DNA of 64,000 bases from Strongyloides papillosus (GCA_005656395.1 SRSI01000023.1:620001-684000); one strand, 5' to 3'; shown: positions 35,317 through 48,268, counted from the first letter of the stretch. Numbers and translations are program-made. The notes: generated by a model from the letters alone, not told the origin.

Positions 35317-37930
35317 TAAGCAAAAAAATGATCATTTATAACACTTGCCATTCCAAAAAACAATTTTAAATCAACATTTATAAATTCTATGTTTATTTAA
35401 ACTTTCTATATTTAACGTGTGCAGTTATTATTAGAGAAATGAAATCATACAAATATAGAATTTACCAAAGGGTTAAATCTAATAAAGTATAACAACAAAA
35501 ATCATTGGATGAGAGCTACCTATTTGTCATTTCAAAACTATAGTAATGATTTGATTTTTATAAATTTTTTATAATCTATAAACAATGTATTTAAATCAAA
35601 CTTTTATATTAACTATAATGATTTATTTTTAAACTTTATATCTTTGTAAATTTTAAAGGTTATATTTTTAATGTCTAAAGATTTAAATTTTAGAAATTTT
35701 TTATTATCTAAATTACTGTTTCAACTGTTGTATTCTCACAATTAAAACTATTGTTGAAGATCCCCACTTAAATGAAGTTGTGTTTTTTAAACAATGTTTA
35801 CAATCTGTTCTTGCATATTGTGACACAGAGTTTTATCCTACTAAAAATTTAAGGTAGATTTTTAGAAAGTTACTTTGGGACAACAATATGATTATCAGGT
35901 GCAAATTCAAAAAATACATGTTTTCTACATTTTAAAAATTTCTAGCGTTTACTTTTTTAGTCTTAATAGATATTTCAAAAATTTTAAATCTATTTAGGGA
36001 AAATTTTAAATATTTTTTCACAGCACGCAATTAAATTGTTTTGAAAATTTTTTAAAATTGAATGCTAGCATGAAAAGTTTAAAATTTTTTAAATGATACT
36101 TTTAATAATAGTGTATTACTAAATTATACAGCAGTATATTCATAGTATAGATAATTTATGCTTAAAATATTTAAAAACATTTTGTAATTTGGCACAAATA
36201 GTGAAGTAAATAAATTTCGACTATAATTTGATCACTTCATTTATTATAAAAATAACGTTATTTAATCAAAAAAATATTATAAAGTACTTGTTAAACTGCG
36301 TCATTGTATATAAAATATCTTTTTAAAAGTAATATTCATGATTTCTCTTTCGTAATTAAGCGTACGAATATCATCGTAACAATAACCGAAGTTGTTAAAT
36401 GTTTTAATACAAATTAAGCTGGAAAATTATTAAATAATTAAGACAGTGGTACCTTTATAATTAATAAAAAGATTATTGATTGATCAAAATTTGCTCTTCG
36501 TTTGTTAACATTTAATTTTTAAATAAAGTATGTTAGAAAAACAATAACTTACATAATTGTTTTGATTTTATCTTGAATCATATTACTCACTAATCGAAAG
36601 TAATTTATATATCCAGAAACATAACACCTTTTGAAAGCCAATGCATTAAAATATATAATTCCATTATATAGTTTTAAATATTTAAAATTATAAAGATATA
36701 CATAATTAATATCGCAGAATAATCATTAACGTAAATATTAATATGCGTATGGCCAGGATAAATATTTTACATTAATCTCTTAAAATTACATACTACAAAT
36801 ATTTTAATTTTTTTACATATTTTATTTAATATTTTATTTTAAATACAGTTGTTGTAGAAAAAGTTTTTACAAACCAAAGTTAATCGTTTAGAAGATAAAT
36901 TTATAAACCAGAATTTGTTTAAAATTAGCATAATTTTAGTAGTTCAAGTATGAGAATTTTCTATCAAACAATGGATGGAAACATATAAATTTTCAATAAA
37001 TAGATATTGAAAAAAAGTAAACATATCTATTTCAAATTCTAAGAATAATAGAAGAATGTAAAAATTGTCAAATAGTGGATTCAATTTTATAAAAAACAGT
37101 AGAATATTTTAAAATTGTTAAAGTGAATGAGTAATTGGATTCTATTCGTAATGAATACTATCAAAGTACTCAGAATCGTTTAAATTTCAATATAGTTACA
37201 GATTTGAAAGTCTTTTAAAATTGTCTGCCAAATTTACAATGTCCCTAATTCGACTGTCAATAATGAAAATTACTCAGTAAATACTCCTACATATTTTTAA
37301 AAGAAAGAAAACGTAATAGAGTCAACGAAATTATAGTGAAATTAGCAAAAATGTATTCCTTTTCAATCTCAACATAGTTTTATTATATTATATCTATCCA
37401 AAAGCTTAAAATTTCGCTCAAAACTTTTTTAAAATGAATATAAAAAGATTTTTTTTAAATATAATTATATGTGTTTGCATGATCTCTATTTTTTTCTAAG
37501 AATTTCAAGATTCGTTAATTCTTCAAATTAATTTAACTTTTTCTGAACATGATAACTTTTTAAAATACTATACTCATCTAATAGCCTAAATTTCTTTTTA
37601 CAACATATTATAATATACGTTAATAGATATTGGTATTACAATTAAAATCATGAATGCGTTAAAATGATCATTTTTTTAAATTACCAATCTAATAAGTTTA
37701 AGTATTTAATACTATTCATATTTGCGATAATGAAAAGTAGCAAATATTTAATAATATAAATTGTCTTTAGAGATTGTAGTTGTAAATTTACTCTTAGTTT
37801 TTTTAATAAAATAATTAAAAAATGTTAATTTTACTATGAAAAAAAAATAATAGCTAATGTTTTTTAACTTTATTCAAGTTTCATATTTAATAACTAATCT
37901 TTAAATATTTTGCAGAAAATAATTTCAGCT

Positions 37931-40140
37931 ATCAGATGAGTATATTATAATAAATAAAACATTAGGTTTCAAAAAAGTTTCATTTTTTTTAAATGCTTAT
38001 GATGATACTGTTGACATCTTGTAGATAATATAGTTTACTACCTCATTGTACAATGTGTTTTAAAAAATATGCGACTTAGATAAGTATCAAAATTTTTTTT
38101 ACTTTATAAAATTGCATGATATTATTGAATTTAATAGTCTTATTTATTTTATAAAATATATTTCATAATCACTTTTCATTTTTAAGTTAAAAGAAGTTTA
38201 TAGAGAATTAAGTGAGTCCCCTTTTTTCTATTCTTTTTTATTAGAAAAATCAGCAGAACTTTTTTACAAAATATATTTTACTCTATAGTATTATAAATCA
38301 CTGATATACAATTTTTTTTAAGTTTTAGAATGAAGTATTAATGAAAGTCAATTATAAGCAAAATTATAGATATTTTTGTAATGAGCATTTTTCAAATTTA
38401 TTAACAATAATATGTTTATAAATTTAAATGTTAATATAATCTTGGTAATACATATTAATAGACATTTAAACTTTAAAAATTTCAATTCTATTGTTTTTAA
38501 TAATATTATTTAACTATTTGCTTTTCATTTTTAGTAAGATATTTAAGAATATATATTACATCTTTTTTTGTAAACAAAAACACATAGATTTAATGTTTTA
38601 TAACTTTATTTAGTAATAGCTTTTAGCAAGGGATTTTTATGTATTTTAAAGGAAAAAAGTTGGGATATCAAGTAACTAGAATATTGTAAAAAAATTAAAA
38701 AAGTTACAATAGTTTTTGTGAAGATGAATGTTTATTTTTTAATACAAATGTAAGGAGAAATTAATACCCATATAAATATCTAAAACCTTTCTTAAACTTA
38801 AAATATTTGAAAAGAACATGAAATATATTGTACAAAAGAAGTTGGATTATCAAATAGATATAAAATTCTACATGTATAGAAAATATGATGATGATCAATA
38901 AAGTCGTCTGTCGTTTGAAACTAGTTGGATGTTGTAAGATTTAATTTCTAAAATACATTTGTTTTCTATATGATTTGATTTGTTTTAAATTTAGTATTAT
39001 CTCAAAAACTATGTTTAATTTTTATTTAAATCACTTAAATAGAGGTTCATCAAAATTGTGTTTGTTACCCAATAAAATTTATAGTAGAATAAAATTAAAA
39101 AATGATATAACTTTAAAGTATTTATAGAACCAAAAATCAATGGTAGCTTTAATAATGCAATCTCTCTAAATTATTTAAATTATTACATTTTCTCTTTTGT
39201 TTATCATTAATTATTGCAACAATGTTGTGTGCATACGTCAAATTAAATTTAATTTAATTTACATAATGTAAAATTGATACATTTTTCGAAAGATAAAATA
39301 TATATTTTTTCTACTTGGAGGCGGTATCAGACATTTTGTCATCTTACCAACAGATTATGCAATAAATCAAAAAATAAAAGTTACTTATTTCTTTTTTCAT
39401 TTGTTTTAAATCGGTTTATTGCATTAAATATTTTACTTTTAATTGTATTGATCTTTAATGAAGGTTATCTATTTGTAACGCCTTCGAAAGAAGTTCTTCA
39501 AATACAATATAAATATCAAGTAAAACTATTATTATTATTATCATTATTGTTGTTGACTTCATATTAATAAATCTTTTACTTTATTTACTTGTATTATTGA
39601 AGAGAGGACAGCACCTCTATAAAAAAGCTTATAGACATTTTCTGATTAGGAAAAAAATTATGAAGCAATAAGTAAGTTTACACCAAAAAAATATTAAATT
39701 TTTAATGATAAAAGACGTAAAAAACAATATTTATACATAACTTTTTTCTAGTATTTTTATTTAAATTCAAATATTAAGTATATAAAAGTAAAAAAATACA
39801 AATATATTAAAAAAATTGATAATTTTTAAAATTATATGACAATTATTTGTTGTTCATATTAAATTAAACATTATTTTGCATTGTTTTTTAAAATTGTAAG
39901 TTATAGATTGAAAGTAATTTAAATTATTCCTAAGCCAAACGTATAAACATTTTATTCTTCGCTTACTTAAATAACTACAGTCCCATAAATATCAATAAAT
40001 TTAAACCAGTAATCAACGAAAATATAACATTTTACTGATACATTAAATTCTTTATTAATAGTAAAATATTTGTAGAAATTCCTAAAAATTTTTAATGTAG
40101 ATATTTATAACACTTTGTTTAAGTTTTTGTTAATTCATTA
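37931..40140. other. Gene-free AT-rich region
   Basis: No supported gene. A 97-codon frame at 39274 has the composition of chance AT-rich sequence. No repeat relationship to other parts of the window was recognised. Confidence 0.45.
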
Positions 40141-41390
40141 GCGGACATGGGCGTTTATCACTTATCATTAGTAATATTATCAGTGATACATCTACCAGTA
40201 ATAAATATTATTACTGATAAGTTTTGACAAAATTCACTGATCATTTTGGAACACGATATCTGATCAGTGATACACACAGAAATTATTCTATGCCAAAACA
40301 TAGCACTTAAATGAATTTTGAGAAGATAGAATTTTTTATATTCAATTAAATAACATAAATTATTTTAAATATATATTTAAATTTCCTGGAAATTCTATCT
40401 TTCTCGAAATATTCAGAAAAAAATTGAATATCGCAAAATTATTAAGCGATAAAATTTAAAGTAAAATTAATCTATATTTTAAAAATTGCCTACATTGTTT
40501 ATGAATTGAAAAAGTTTAACTTTTCTAAAGATTTATGGTTTATATTCAAATATTTAAAAACTTTTTACTTATCTGGGTAAGATTTACAAGACTCAATTTT
40601 AATTGAAAGATCTTTTCCGTATCTGTATTTTATTAATAATAAAAATTTGTATTAAAAATACTACTTTTTTAATAAAAATTATGTAGACCCAAAGTATTTA
40701 ATTTCTCTCTAGTTAAATGGTTAATTCAGAGAAACGACCTACTTCTTCACAGAACATTATTTCAGATTCACTAATCTTCATCAATCTTTATTAATATTTA
40801 TTAATGTTCTTTCATTGTTTTTTAGTTATTTCTTTTTATTAATAGCAAAAGAAGTTTTAATTTTTTAAATTTTTGCTTCATCATATACTTTTTTAAGATA
40901 AACAATTTTTCTATTCAAATGTTGATACATAAACGAAATTAATATGACACCCTATTAACACTAAAATTTCAAATAAAAGTACAGAAGAATTAAACAATTG
41001 AAATTTATTTCGTTAAATTATTAACTTTTGTGTCGTTTGAATAATTGCGACGTGTTTTCGTGCAAATTAATTTTAAAAATTCTATCCTCTCAATTTAAAT
41101 TTGAGCAGTAAATTATTATATCCACACAATTTTATATTTTTGTAAAAAATATCTATTTTAGTAAAAAATTTAAATATAACATATTTTAAAAAAATTCTAT
41201 CTAATCAAATGCGACTTGTGCAATTTTTATACTCAAATATATAAGATTGCATGTTTTAGGATAGAAAAATTTCTGTGCGTAATAATTTATCAGTGATAAA
41301 TTTTTGTTCCAACTATGAAAGACGATAAAAAATGTAATGCTTTATTATGACTGATAATAATGCACGATTTATCTTATCTTTGATATTTTT
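40141..41390. mobile_element. Element with clustered TATCACTGAT-type repeats at both ends
   Basis: The left end (GCGGACATGGGCGTTTATCA, then several TTATCA.TGATA units to 40270, then ACAGAAATTATTCTATGCC) is echoed inversely at 41265-41390 (GGATAGAAAAATTTCTGTGC, then TTATCAGTGATAA, ending GCACGATTTATC). The outer left end has a better inverse match at 44095-44180. There is no ORF. Confidence 0.55.
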
Positions 41391-41884
41391 GTATTAGGAT
41401 TTAAAAGAAAATTTGTAAGTAATTTGACAAAAAAACTTTATTTTCAATTAAAAAATAATTAACATGTTTTGAATAATTAATAAATTTAAAGAAGCATGTT
41501 TAGAACATTGGTTTCCTTCACTAAATCGCTATTAAAGCTATTTATTTAGCAAAGAAATATTATTTTAATAGTAAGTTATACATAAATAAACTTGTTTAGA
41601 TGTATTTTGTAGCATTTAAAGAAAAAAAATTTTTTTTGCTTTATTGACCATTTTTTACTAAGATTTTTACATTAGACGTATATAAACAACTATTTTGTTT
41701 TTATCAGTAGTAGTTTTAAGGAAAATTCAAATATTTTGAGTTATTTTGGAGCATTTATAGAAATTCTTAATTTGCAACACTAGTTTATTTTGTTTTAATT
41801 TTTACATTAGTTGTATTTAAAGTAGTAATACTATTAGGTAAGATTTGTTTAGCAAAATAATTGCTTGCTATTTACGAAATAACA
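41391..41884. other. Intergenic region
   Basis: Nothing recognised. Confidence 0.4.
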
Positions 41885-41886
41885 TA

Positions 41887-43341
41887 CAGGGTGGCCCACC
41901 TAAAACTCCCCAGACATTTGCATATATATCTCCACGCATAGATAAGCTACAAACCTTGTATTATAATCATTTTGTAGCTGAGATATATCCCATCCTAAAT
42001 CTATTGACAAATCAACAAAATGTGGATTCTAGTTGAAGTTATAGGCTATTGATATTTAGGTTCATATTTCGACTTTCACTAAATGTAACTTTTTTATTTA
42101 GAAAGATTTTTTAAAAATTGTTGCAGATTCTGAAAGTACAAAGTCTTTTGTACGAAATCCCAAAATTACGTAGAAATTGAAGTCCGGCAACTTTGTTTAA
42201 TTTTTAAATAAAAGTTAAAAATCTTAATTTTTGCCAAAAAATCGATGTTTTTGAAGAATAACATTTTAATTAGATAATTTTTAAAAAGATTTTATAGATA
42301 TTCTGATAGAGTAAGCAAAGCTCTATCGAATGAGTATATGATCGTTCTGAGTGATTGATATTGAAAGAAGTTATGATTTGCCAAAGTCGACTTTTTGACA
42401 CTTTCATTTGAAAGTTAAAATACAGATAATACTTTCCCCAATCTTTATGGTATCCTAGTAGCAATAATAAGGCTACTTATTCATATTAGTTTACAGATGA
42501 TTACTTGTTTGTTCATAAATTGTCTTAAGAACTGAAATATTCCTTATCACACAAATTCAAAAAAAAATAATTTTTCTAATATTTTCACACTATTTACAAT
42601 TGTTTTAAACTATTTTGTATAGATATTACTCTGTAAGAACAATTATAATGTGTTTTTTTAATTTCTTGTATATCCACTTATAATCTTATACTCTGTATTT
42701 TTTAAAAATATGAGCGAGTTTTTATCAAATAAGAGCAATATTTTTAATACTTTTGAAAATGAAACATAATCCGTGTCCAAAAATTTGAAGAAGATTGACA
42801 TATTTTCTTTTTTTATAGAATTATTGTAAAATATGGTCAATTTTTGACTATTCAAAACTTTCTTCAAACTTAATCAAATTAAGTGACACTATACTTATTC
42901 GATAGAGCTTTGCTTACTCTATCAGAATATCAATAAAATCTTTTTAAAAATTATCTAATTAAAATGTTATTCTTAAAAAACATCGATTTTTTGGCAAAAA
43001 TTAAGATTTTTAACTTTCATTTAAAAATTAAACAAAGTTGCCGGAATTCAATTTCTACGTAATTTTGGGATTTAGTACAAAAGACTTTGTACTTTCAGAA
43101 TCTGCAACAATTTTTAAAAAATCTTTCTAAATAAAAAAGTTACATTTAGTGAAAGTCGAAATATGAACCTAAATATCAATAGCCTATAACTTCAACTAGA
43201 ATCCACATTTTGTTGATTTGTCAATAGATTTAGGATGGGATATATCTCAGCTACAAAATGATTATAATACAAGGTTTGTAGCTTATCTATGCGTGGAGAT
43301 ATATATGCAAATGTCTGGAGAGTTTTAGGTGGGCCACCCTG
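41887..43341. mobile_element. 1455-bp element with ~450-bp inverted arms, TA target
   Basis: Flanked by TA (41885-41886; 43342-43343). It starts CAGGGTGGCCCACCTAAAAC and ends with the inverse. The arms (41887-42345 and 42887-43341) are nearly identical. At their inner ends sits the core hairpin GATAGAG-TAAGCAAAG-CTCTATC followed by GAATGAGTATA, and its inverse at 42887-42925. The central ~540 bp is unrelated AT-rich sequence without transposase. The two peptide frames at its ends are the same TIR read from each side and are not a gene. TA target and termini suggest mobilisation by a Tc1/mariner-type transposase. Confidence 0.85.
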
Positions 43342-43891
43342 TATATACAATAGTACTTTATATAAAAAAAGGAAAGATTTATTATAAAATAAATTTATCA
43401 TTAATGGGTGGTTAATTAAACCTTTTCAGTTACAATGTTAATAAACATATTTTACATAAACGAAACTTTTTTTTTACTAGTTACTAATGAGAACATAATA
43501 ATACTAGAAATATTGGAGATATTTTGGTTAAAAGGTAATAATTTGATAAGACAGATATAAACGAAATTTTTTTTTAACTTCGTGTATGTTTTTATATGCA
43601 GATATTTTTTAATGTTATAATGCCATGGCTATTGCTATATATTTTTATTATATCACTATAAATAAATTAAGTATATATATTGAGTGATTTATACTCAAGA
43701 AAAATAAATGTTGCAAAAAAATTTGGTGTAAATGTTACTAAATCCTGCTAAATACGTTTATTAATGCATAGTTGTTATAGAAATATCATTTTAATTTATT
43801 TAAATAGCTAATTAAACGATTTATAGAAGGAGCCCGTATTCTAAACACTAGCAAATAAAATGTTTTTTACAAATCTTAGTATAGAATATAT
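43342..43891. other. Intergenic region
   Basis: Nothing recognised. Confidence 0.4.
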
Positions 43892-43899
43892 CAAAGTTA

Positions 43900-44012
43900 G
43901 GCTCGTAGGACACTCAGCTAAAATATGGCACCTACTCTGTTTGCCTGAACGTTCAGGCAAAATTACATCTTACCAAACGGTAAAAATATTTTAGCTGAGT
44001 GTATCCCGAGCC
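43900..44012. mobile_element. 113-bp hAT-like MITE with 8-bp target duplication
   Basis: CAAAGTTA is duplicated exactly at 43892-43899 and 44013-44020. TIRs of about 27 bp start GGCTCG and include CACTCAGCTAAAATAT and its inverse. In the centre lies a perfect 22-bp palindrome (43940-43961; half-site TTTGCCTGAAC). The 8-bp duplication is typical of hAT transposons. Confidence 0.85.
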
Positions 44013-44094
44013 CAAAGTTAAAATAACTCTTGCGTTATCATCTGTCATAATAGAAAATCACATTTGTTATCATCATTCATTGTAGAAGAAACAA

Positions 44095-44180
44095 ACTGAT
44101 CACTGATAAATTATTATCACTGATAGATATATCATTGACAATATTATCATTGATAAGTGATAAATGCCCATGTCCGTGTA
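44095..44180. repeat. Cluster of TATCACTGAT-type repeats
   Basis: Successive units of the form TTATCA(C/T)TGATA are followed by GATAAATGCCCATGTCCG, the inverse of the left end of the element at 40141. It could be the true right end of a ~4-kb composite element or a second solo end. Confidence 0.5.
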
Positions 44181-44339
44181 TATGTCAAAACGACAATTTT
44201 CATTTTTGAGTGTATTCATTGTTTATTAAGTAAAATAATTTACTATTAAAATTTTGTTTTCCTGCGATATTTCTTTTAATTTGAAATTTTTCAGAATCAT
44301 TATATTAAACAAATATTTGTTGTTCATTACATTTAAAAT

Positions 44340-44743
44340 ATATATTTGTTTTGTTGTCCTCTACTTTGGCTACAATCTAACCAGAAGTCATTATAGTAGT
44401 TAATATAGCACCATTAAAATGACAACTATTATGAGTAAATTAAATACAAAAATCTTTTGATTAAATTAATCATTTTACTAACATTTTTACTTAGACAATA
44501 AACTATTGAATGAATTCTTTGCATCAAAAGTTTTTATACCACAAGAATTTCGATTTTTACTACCGTAATGAATATTGTGCCCTTAAAAATCGGGAACTTT
44601 TAGTCTTATTAACGGCAAATCACTATCGTAACAAACACTTCTAAGGTTATATTGACAGTAACATTTATTGATTATTCTACGAGTCTACAACTTTTAGATA
44701 TTGAAATAATTGTAAATATTATTAATGTTTAAAAAAAATTTAT
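44340..44743 (-). pseudogene. TTL-like pseudogene, start codon lost
   Basis: Read on the minus strand from 44743, the sequence aligns closely with the start of the gene at 5665: CATTAATAATATTTACAATT and TCAATATCTAAA correspond to its signal peptide, but ATG is ATA and the frame shifts at once. Later pieces match in other frames (SVCYDSDLPLIRLKV; SCGIKTFD), and a CTCATAAT-GTTGTCA block near 44420 matches the start of exon 2. The 5' flank also matches the paralogues (GAATTTTATTTTCAAAATAT), with the promoter box degraded to TATTTACA. It is a dead member of the family. Confidence 0.65.
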
Positions 44744-46164
44744 TTTTGAGTACTTTAATATTTTGAAAATAAAATTCTTGTAAATATTAAAAAATAGCAC
44801 AATAATAAAAATGGTTAAGTCACAACAAAATAGAATTTAAGGAACAAAAGAATGAAATTATATATTAATATCCGTGATTCTTATAAAATATAGGAACTAT
44901 CAAGGAACTTTCAATTAAATATTTTTATGTAAAAAGTTCAGAACCTATCTTATGTTAATCATAGAAAGATAAATTACAATCAAAATTTAAAAAATATAAT
45001 ATATAAATCTTAAAAACTGAATATATTTTTAAGTTGTTTTTTTATTTTCCAATTAAAAGTTGTAATCCTTATGTTTATAATGTTTGACGTATCTGTCAAA
45101 TTTTTTACGTTATTTCTATTTTAAATTGGTAAAACTTCATCTTTAAAAGTAAGCTATTCGTGTAAAATTATTTATTATTTATATTTTACTACAAATAAAT
45201 TTTCAAATAATTAGCGATTAAAAATGATAAAATAATTTATTAAATTTTATTAAGTTATGACTCAATATAATTATTAAAAATAAAAAATGGTAAATGTTAA
45301 TTATTGTTTATTTAGTCAAATAACACAATTTTCAAACCATTTTTTTCTCTGATATAACGCTTTTTATTTATTTGGATTGAACTAAATGGACAATTATCCA
45401 GGAAAAAAACAAATTTTGTCATTCATTGTTTCACCACAAAAATACAAATAACCTCAGCACGAAAATTAAGATAATAAATTATTATTAAAGACTTTTTTCT
45501 TTTAAAAAAACATATTTTAGTTTGAACAAAAATTAGTTTTAAAAAAATAGTCATTATGCATTTTTTAAGGGTTAAAGTTTAAAATAGTGGATGCATTAGT
45601 AAAATTTATCTTATTGGTAGCAAGCTATACAAATTTACAACAACGTTTAAATAGAAATTCAGATACGTAAACAGTTTATCATAAAATATATAGCGGTTGA
45701 GATAAAGAAATACAATAAGATAAATTACAAATACTTACTATATATGCTAATTAAATTTTTTTAATAAGTCCAGGCACTCTTATACTGACAATATTAATAA
45801 TAGTTTAACTCCTATAATTAAATTAAACATTTATATGAAAAAATATGGGGTGATAAGAATGATGAAACAATATTTTGAAATAACTGCAAATTCAATGAAT
45901 GTATATGTTATATACATTTAAAAAAGTTCTCCGGTGTTCCGCACAGAACTTTCATTTTCTTAATTTTTCGTTATGAGAAAATCACTATTATTAAGATATT
46001 CCTTTGGATTCATTTATGATACAAAAAGCACTTAAACGCGACTCCTACCCCATTAAAAAAATAAACTTTCTACAAAAAATTGAATATTTTATTAAAAAAC
46101 ATTAATTTTTATGTTAACATTTTTTGTAAAAAAAAAGCGCCTATTTTTTTAGGATAACTCTATA

Positions 46165-47613
46165 TAGGGTGTCCCATAATTAACTCCCCACCTGCGAGAG
46201 CATATAACTTTTTTTACGAAAAGATAAAAACATGAAATTTTGCAGGTTAGTAGAACTAAGAGACAATATTTTTTATTTTTTTTATTTTTAAAAAATTATT
46301 GTTCCATTAGGACTTATGGAAATTTTAAAAAAATGTGTTTTTTTTCGCTTTTATAAGTACGTAACTTTTTTATATGAAGAGATATTTAGATGATTCTTTT
46401 ACAGAACGAAAGCTCAACTTCATTTGTACTAGAATTCTCAATATTATAATTATTAAAATTCATTAACGTTGTTTAATTTTTAATTGAAACAAAAAAACCA
46501 CGATTTTTGTCAAAATTTCGTAGTGTTTTCAAAATTAAAGCTCATTTAGAAGATTCTCGCAAAAGCTTTACCATTATTCTGATAGAGTAAACGATGCTCT
46601 ATCAAACGATAATAATATTGTTTTCTAGTGATAAGTTTCAAAAAAGTTATGACAATTAAAAAATTGTCTTATTTTTCATTTTCTTTAGTATTTAAATAAA
46701 AGTATGCTATTGTTTTCAATTTTTCAACATCGATAATGATTTTTTATTTAAAGTAGTTGAAATATTATTTTATTTTTTATTGCTAATTGTTCATATTTCG
46801 AACATAAATCCAATGAGAACAAGGTCGAAAATACGAAATTTTTGAAAGATGCATAAAAATGCTCTTATAGGATAATTGTTATTTAAAATAGTATAAAACG
46901 CAGATAAATTGTAATAAATGTTAAGAAAAATAATTTTTAAAAAAATTTAAGTGATAAAAATTATTGGAATTTTTTTAGCCAAATATGGACAAATGAGCAA
47001 TATGCTGTAAATTAGCATACTCTATTGATGCTAATAATACGATTAGGTATTAAATACGTTGGAAAAAATAGTGTTTGTAACTTAATTGTTTATAAAAAGT
47101 ACGAAATTTGTGGTCTTTGGTAAATCATAACTTTTGTCAATGGCATTTAATTTTAATGGCACTATACTCATTCGATAGAGCTTCGTTAACTCTATTATAA
47201 TAATGATAACACTTTAGTGAGAATTTACTCAATAAGTTTTAATTTTGAAAACACTACGAAATTTTGACAAAAATCGTGGTTTTTTTTGTTTCAATTAAAA
47301 ATTAAACAACGTTAATGAAGTTTAATATTTATAATATTGAGAATTCTAGTACAAATGAAGTTGAGCTTTCGATCTGTAAAAGAATCATCTTAATATCTCT
47401 TTATATAAAAAAGTTACGTACTCATAAAGGTGAAAAAAACACATTTTTTTAAAATGGCCATAAGTCCTAATGGGACCATAATTTTTTAAAAATAAAAGAA
47501 ATAAAAAATATTGTCTCTTAGTTCTACTAATCTGCAAAGTTTTACGTTTTTATCTCTTCGTAGTAAAAAGTTATAAGCTCTCGCATGTGGAGAGTTAATT
47601 ATGAGACACCCTG
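46165..47613. mobile_element. 1449-bp long-inverted-repeat element, TA target
   Basis: TA flanks at 46163-46164 and 47614-47615. Copy 2 of the duplication shows the empty site: ACTCTA-TA-TAATGCTG would be restored on excision, against ACTCTATTTAATGCTG at 50491-50506. The ends read TAGGGTGTCCCATAATTAAC and its inverse with CAGGGTG. The arms are ~430-450 bp, with core hairpins at 46578-46610 and 47163-47200. No ORF. It is closely related to 53176-54617. Confidence 0.9.
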
Positions 47614-47767
47614 TATAATGCTGACACTAATCTTTCTAACATCATTTTATTTCCACTTTCTGGTAATGTTAAAACCATATATGTATGATAAATTTTATTA
47701 CTCATAACGAAAAAGCAAAAATAAAAATGTAGAATTTTTAATTATTAGTATGGTATATTCGATGTAA

Positions 47768-48228
47768 TTATAATATATATGGTGGTTTGGTAGACGAAGT
47801 TGTTTTATTATTTGGATCGATTACTCCAATATTACAGTCATAAAGATTGCCTTCCTTTTTAATACCATTTAAACATTCTTCTGGAATTTTTCTTGTATAA
47901 TGTCCATCACGATAATAATAAAATCGAGCCCAATAATCTATTAAATAAATAAATAAATAAATCATTTTTTATACATTTATTTACCTTGGCTGGTTAAACT
48001 AGAGCATAAAATATTTGCCTGAACTGAAATTTTTTCACCACAATTTTTTGTTACAAATGCTATAGATGACCCATATTTACGATATTCTATCTTAAAATCA
48101 ACACTTTTTCTTTCTTGTGGAGGACACTTAGGCGTTCCTTCAACTTTAAGAATGCAATTAGTAGACTCACTATTACATTTAGATAATGAAATATTTATAT
48201 ATATTATTAATATTATTAAAGCTCTCAT
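47768..48228 (-). CDS. Secreted TTL-like protein, duplicate A
   Basis: Exon 1 is 48228-47985 and exon 2 is 47937-47768, with a 47-nt intron (GTAAAT...TTTAATAG, phase 1); 137 aa. A signal peptide (MRALIILIIYINISLSKCNS) is followed by CILKVEGTPKCP, a hydrophobic strand (VDFKIEYRKYG), KNCGEKISVQANILC, and after the splice DYWARFYYYRDGHYTRKIPE with two further Cys and a Thr/Ser/Pro-rich tail. The layout equals the genes at 5665 and 57459 (same intron position and phase, NCG motif), but sequence identity to them is low. The TATTTAAA box sits 48 nt upstream. A read of the first exon alone ends at a false stop in the intron. Role unknown; extracellular. Confidence 0.75.
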
Positions 48229-48268
48229 TTTAATTTTTTTACTTTGATATTTTGAAAATAAAATTCCC

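Larger units (their letters stand above)
31470..37930 (-). repeat. Right arm of giant inverted repeat (~6.4 kb)
   Basis: This is the inverse partner of 7560-13560. It is longer than the left arm because of insertions at 33130-33477 and 34915-35316. Homology fades beyond about 37930 (left counterpart ~7560). It has no intact gene. Confidence 0.75.

Noticed and set aside
7560..37930. A giant Maverick/Polinton-type transposon spanning both arms
   Set aside because: No polymerase B, protease, ATPase or capsid-like gene was seen in the spacer; its content is a mix of host genes and unrelated elements.
39274..39567. 97-codon hydrophobic ORF
   Set aside because: Starts with a weak context, is AT-composition driven, and has no promoter, splice or family support.
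41845..42036. 63-codon ORF whose peptide also appears at 43192-43401 on the other strand
   Set aside because: The shared peptide is the translation of the two inverted arms of one non-coding element, not a conserved protein.
44095..44180. CRISPR-like array from repeated TATCACTGAT units
   Set aside because: Units are imperfect, without regular spacers, in a eukaryotic repeat; they are subterminal repeats of a transposon.
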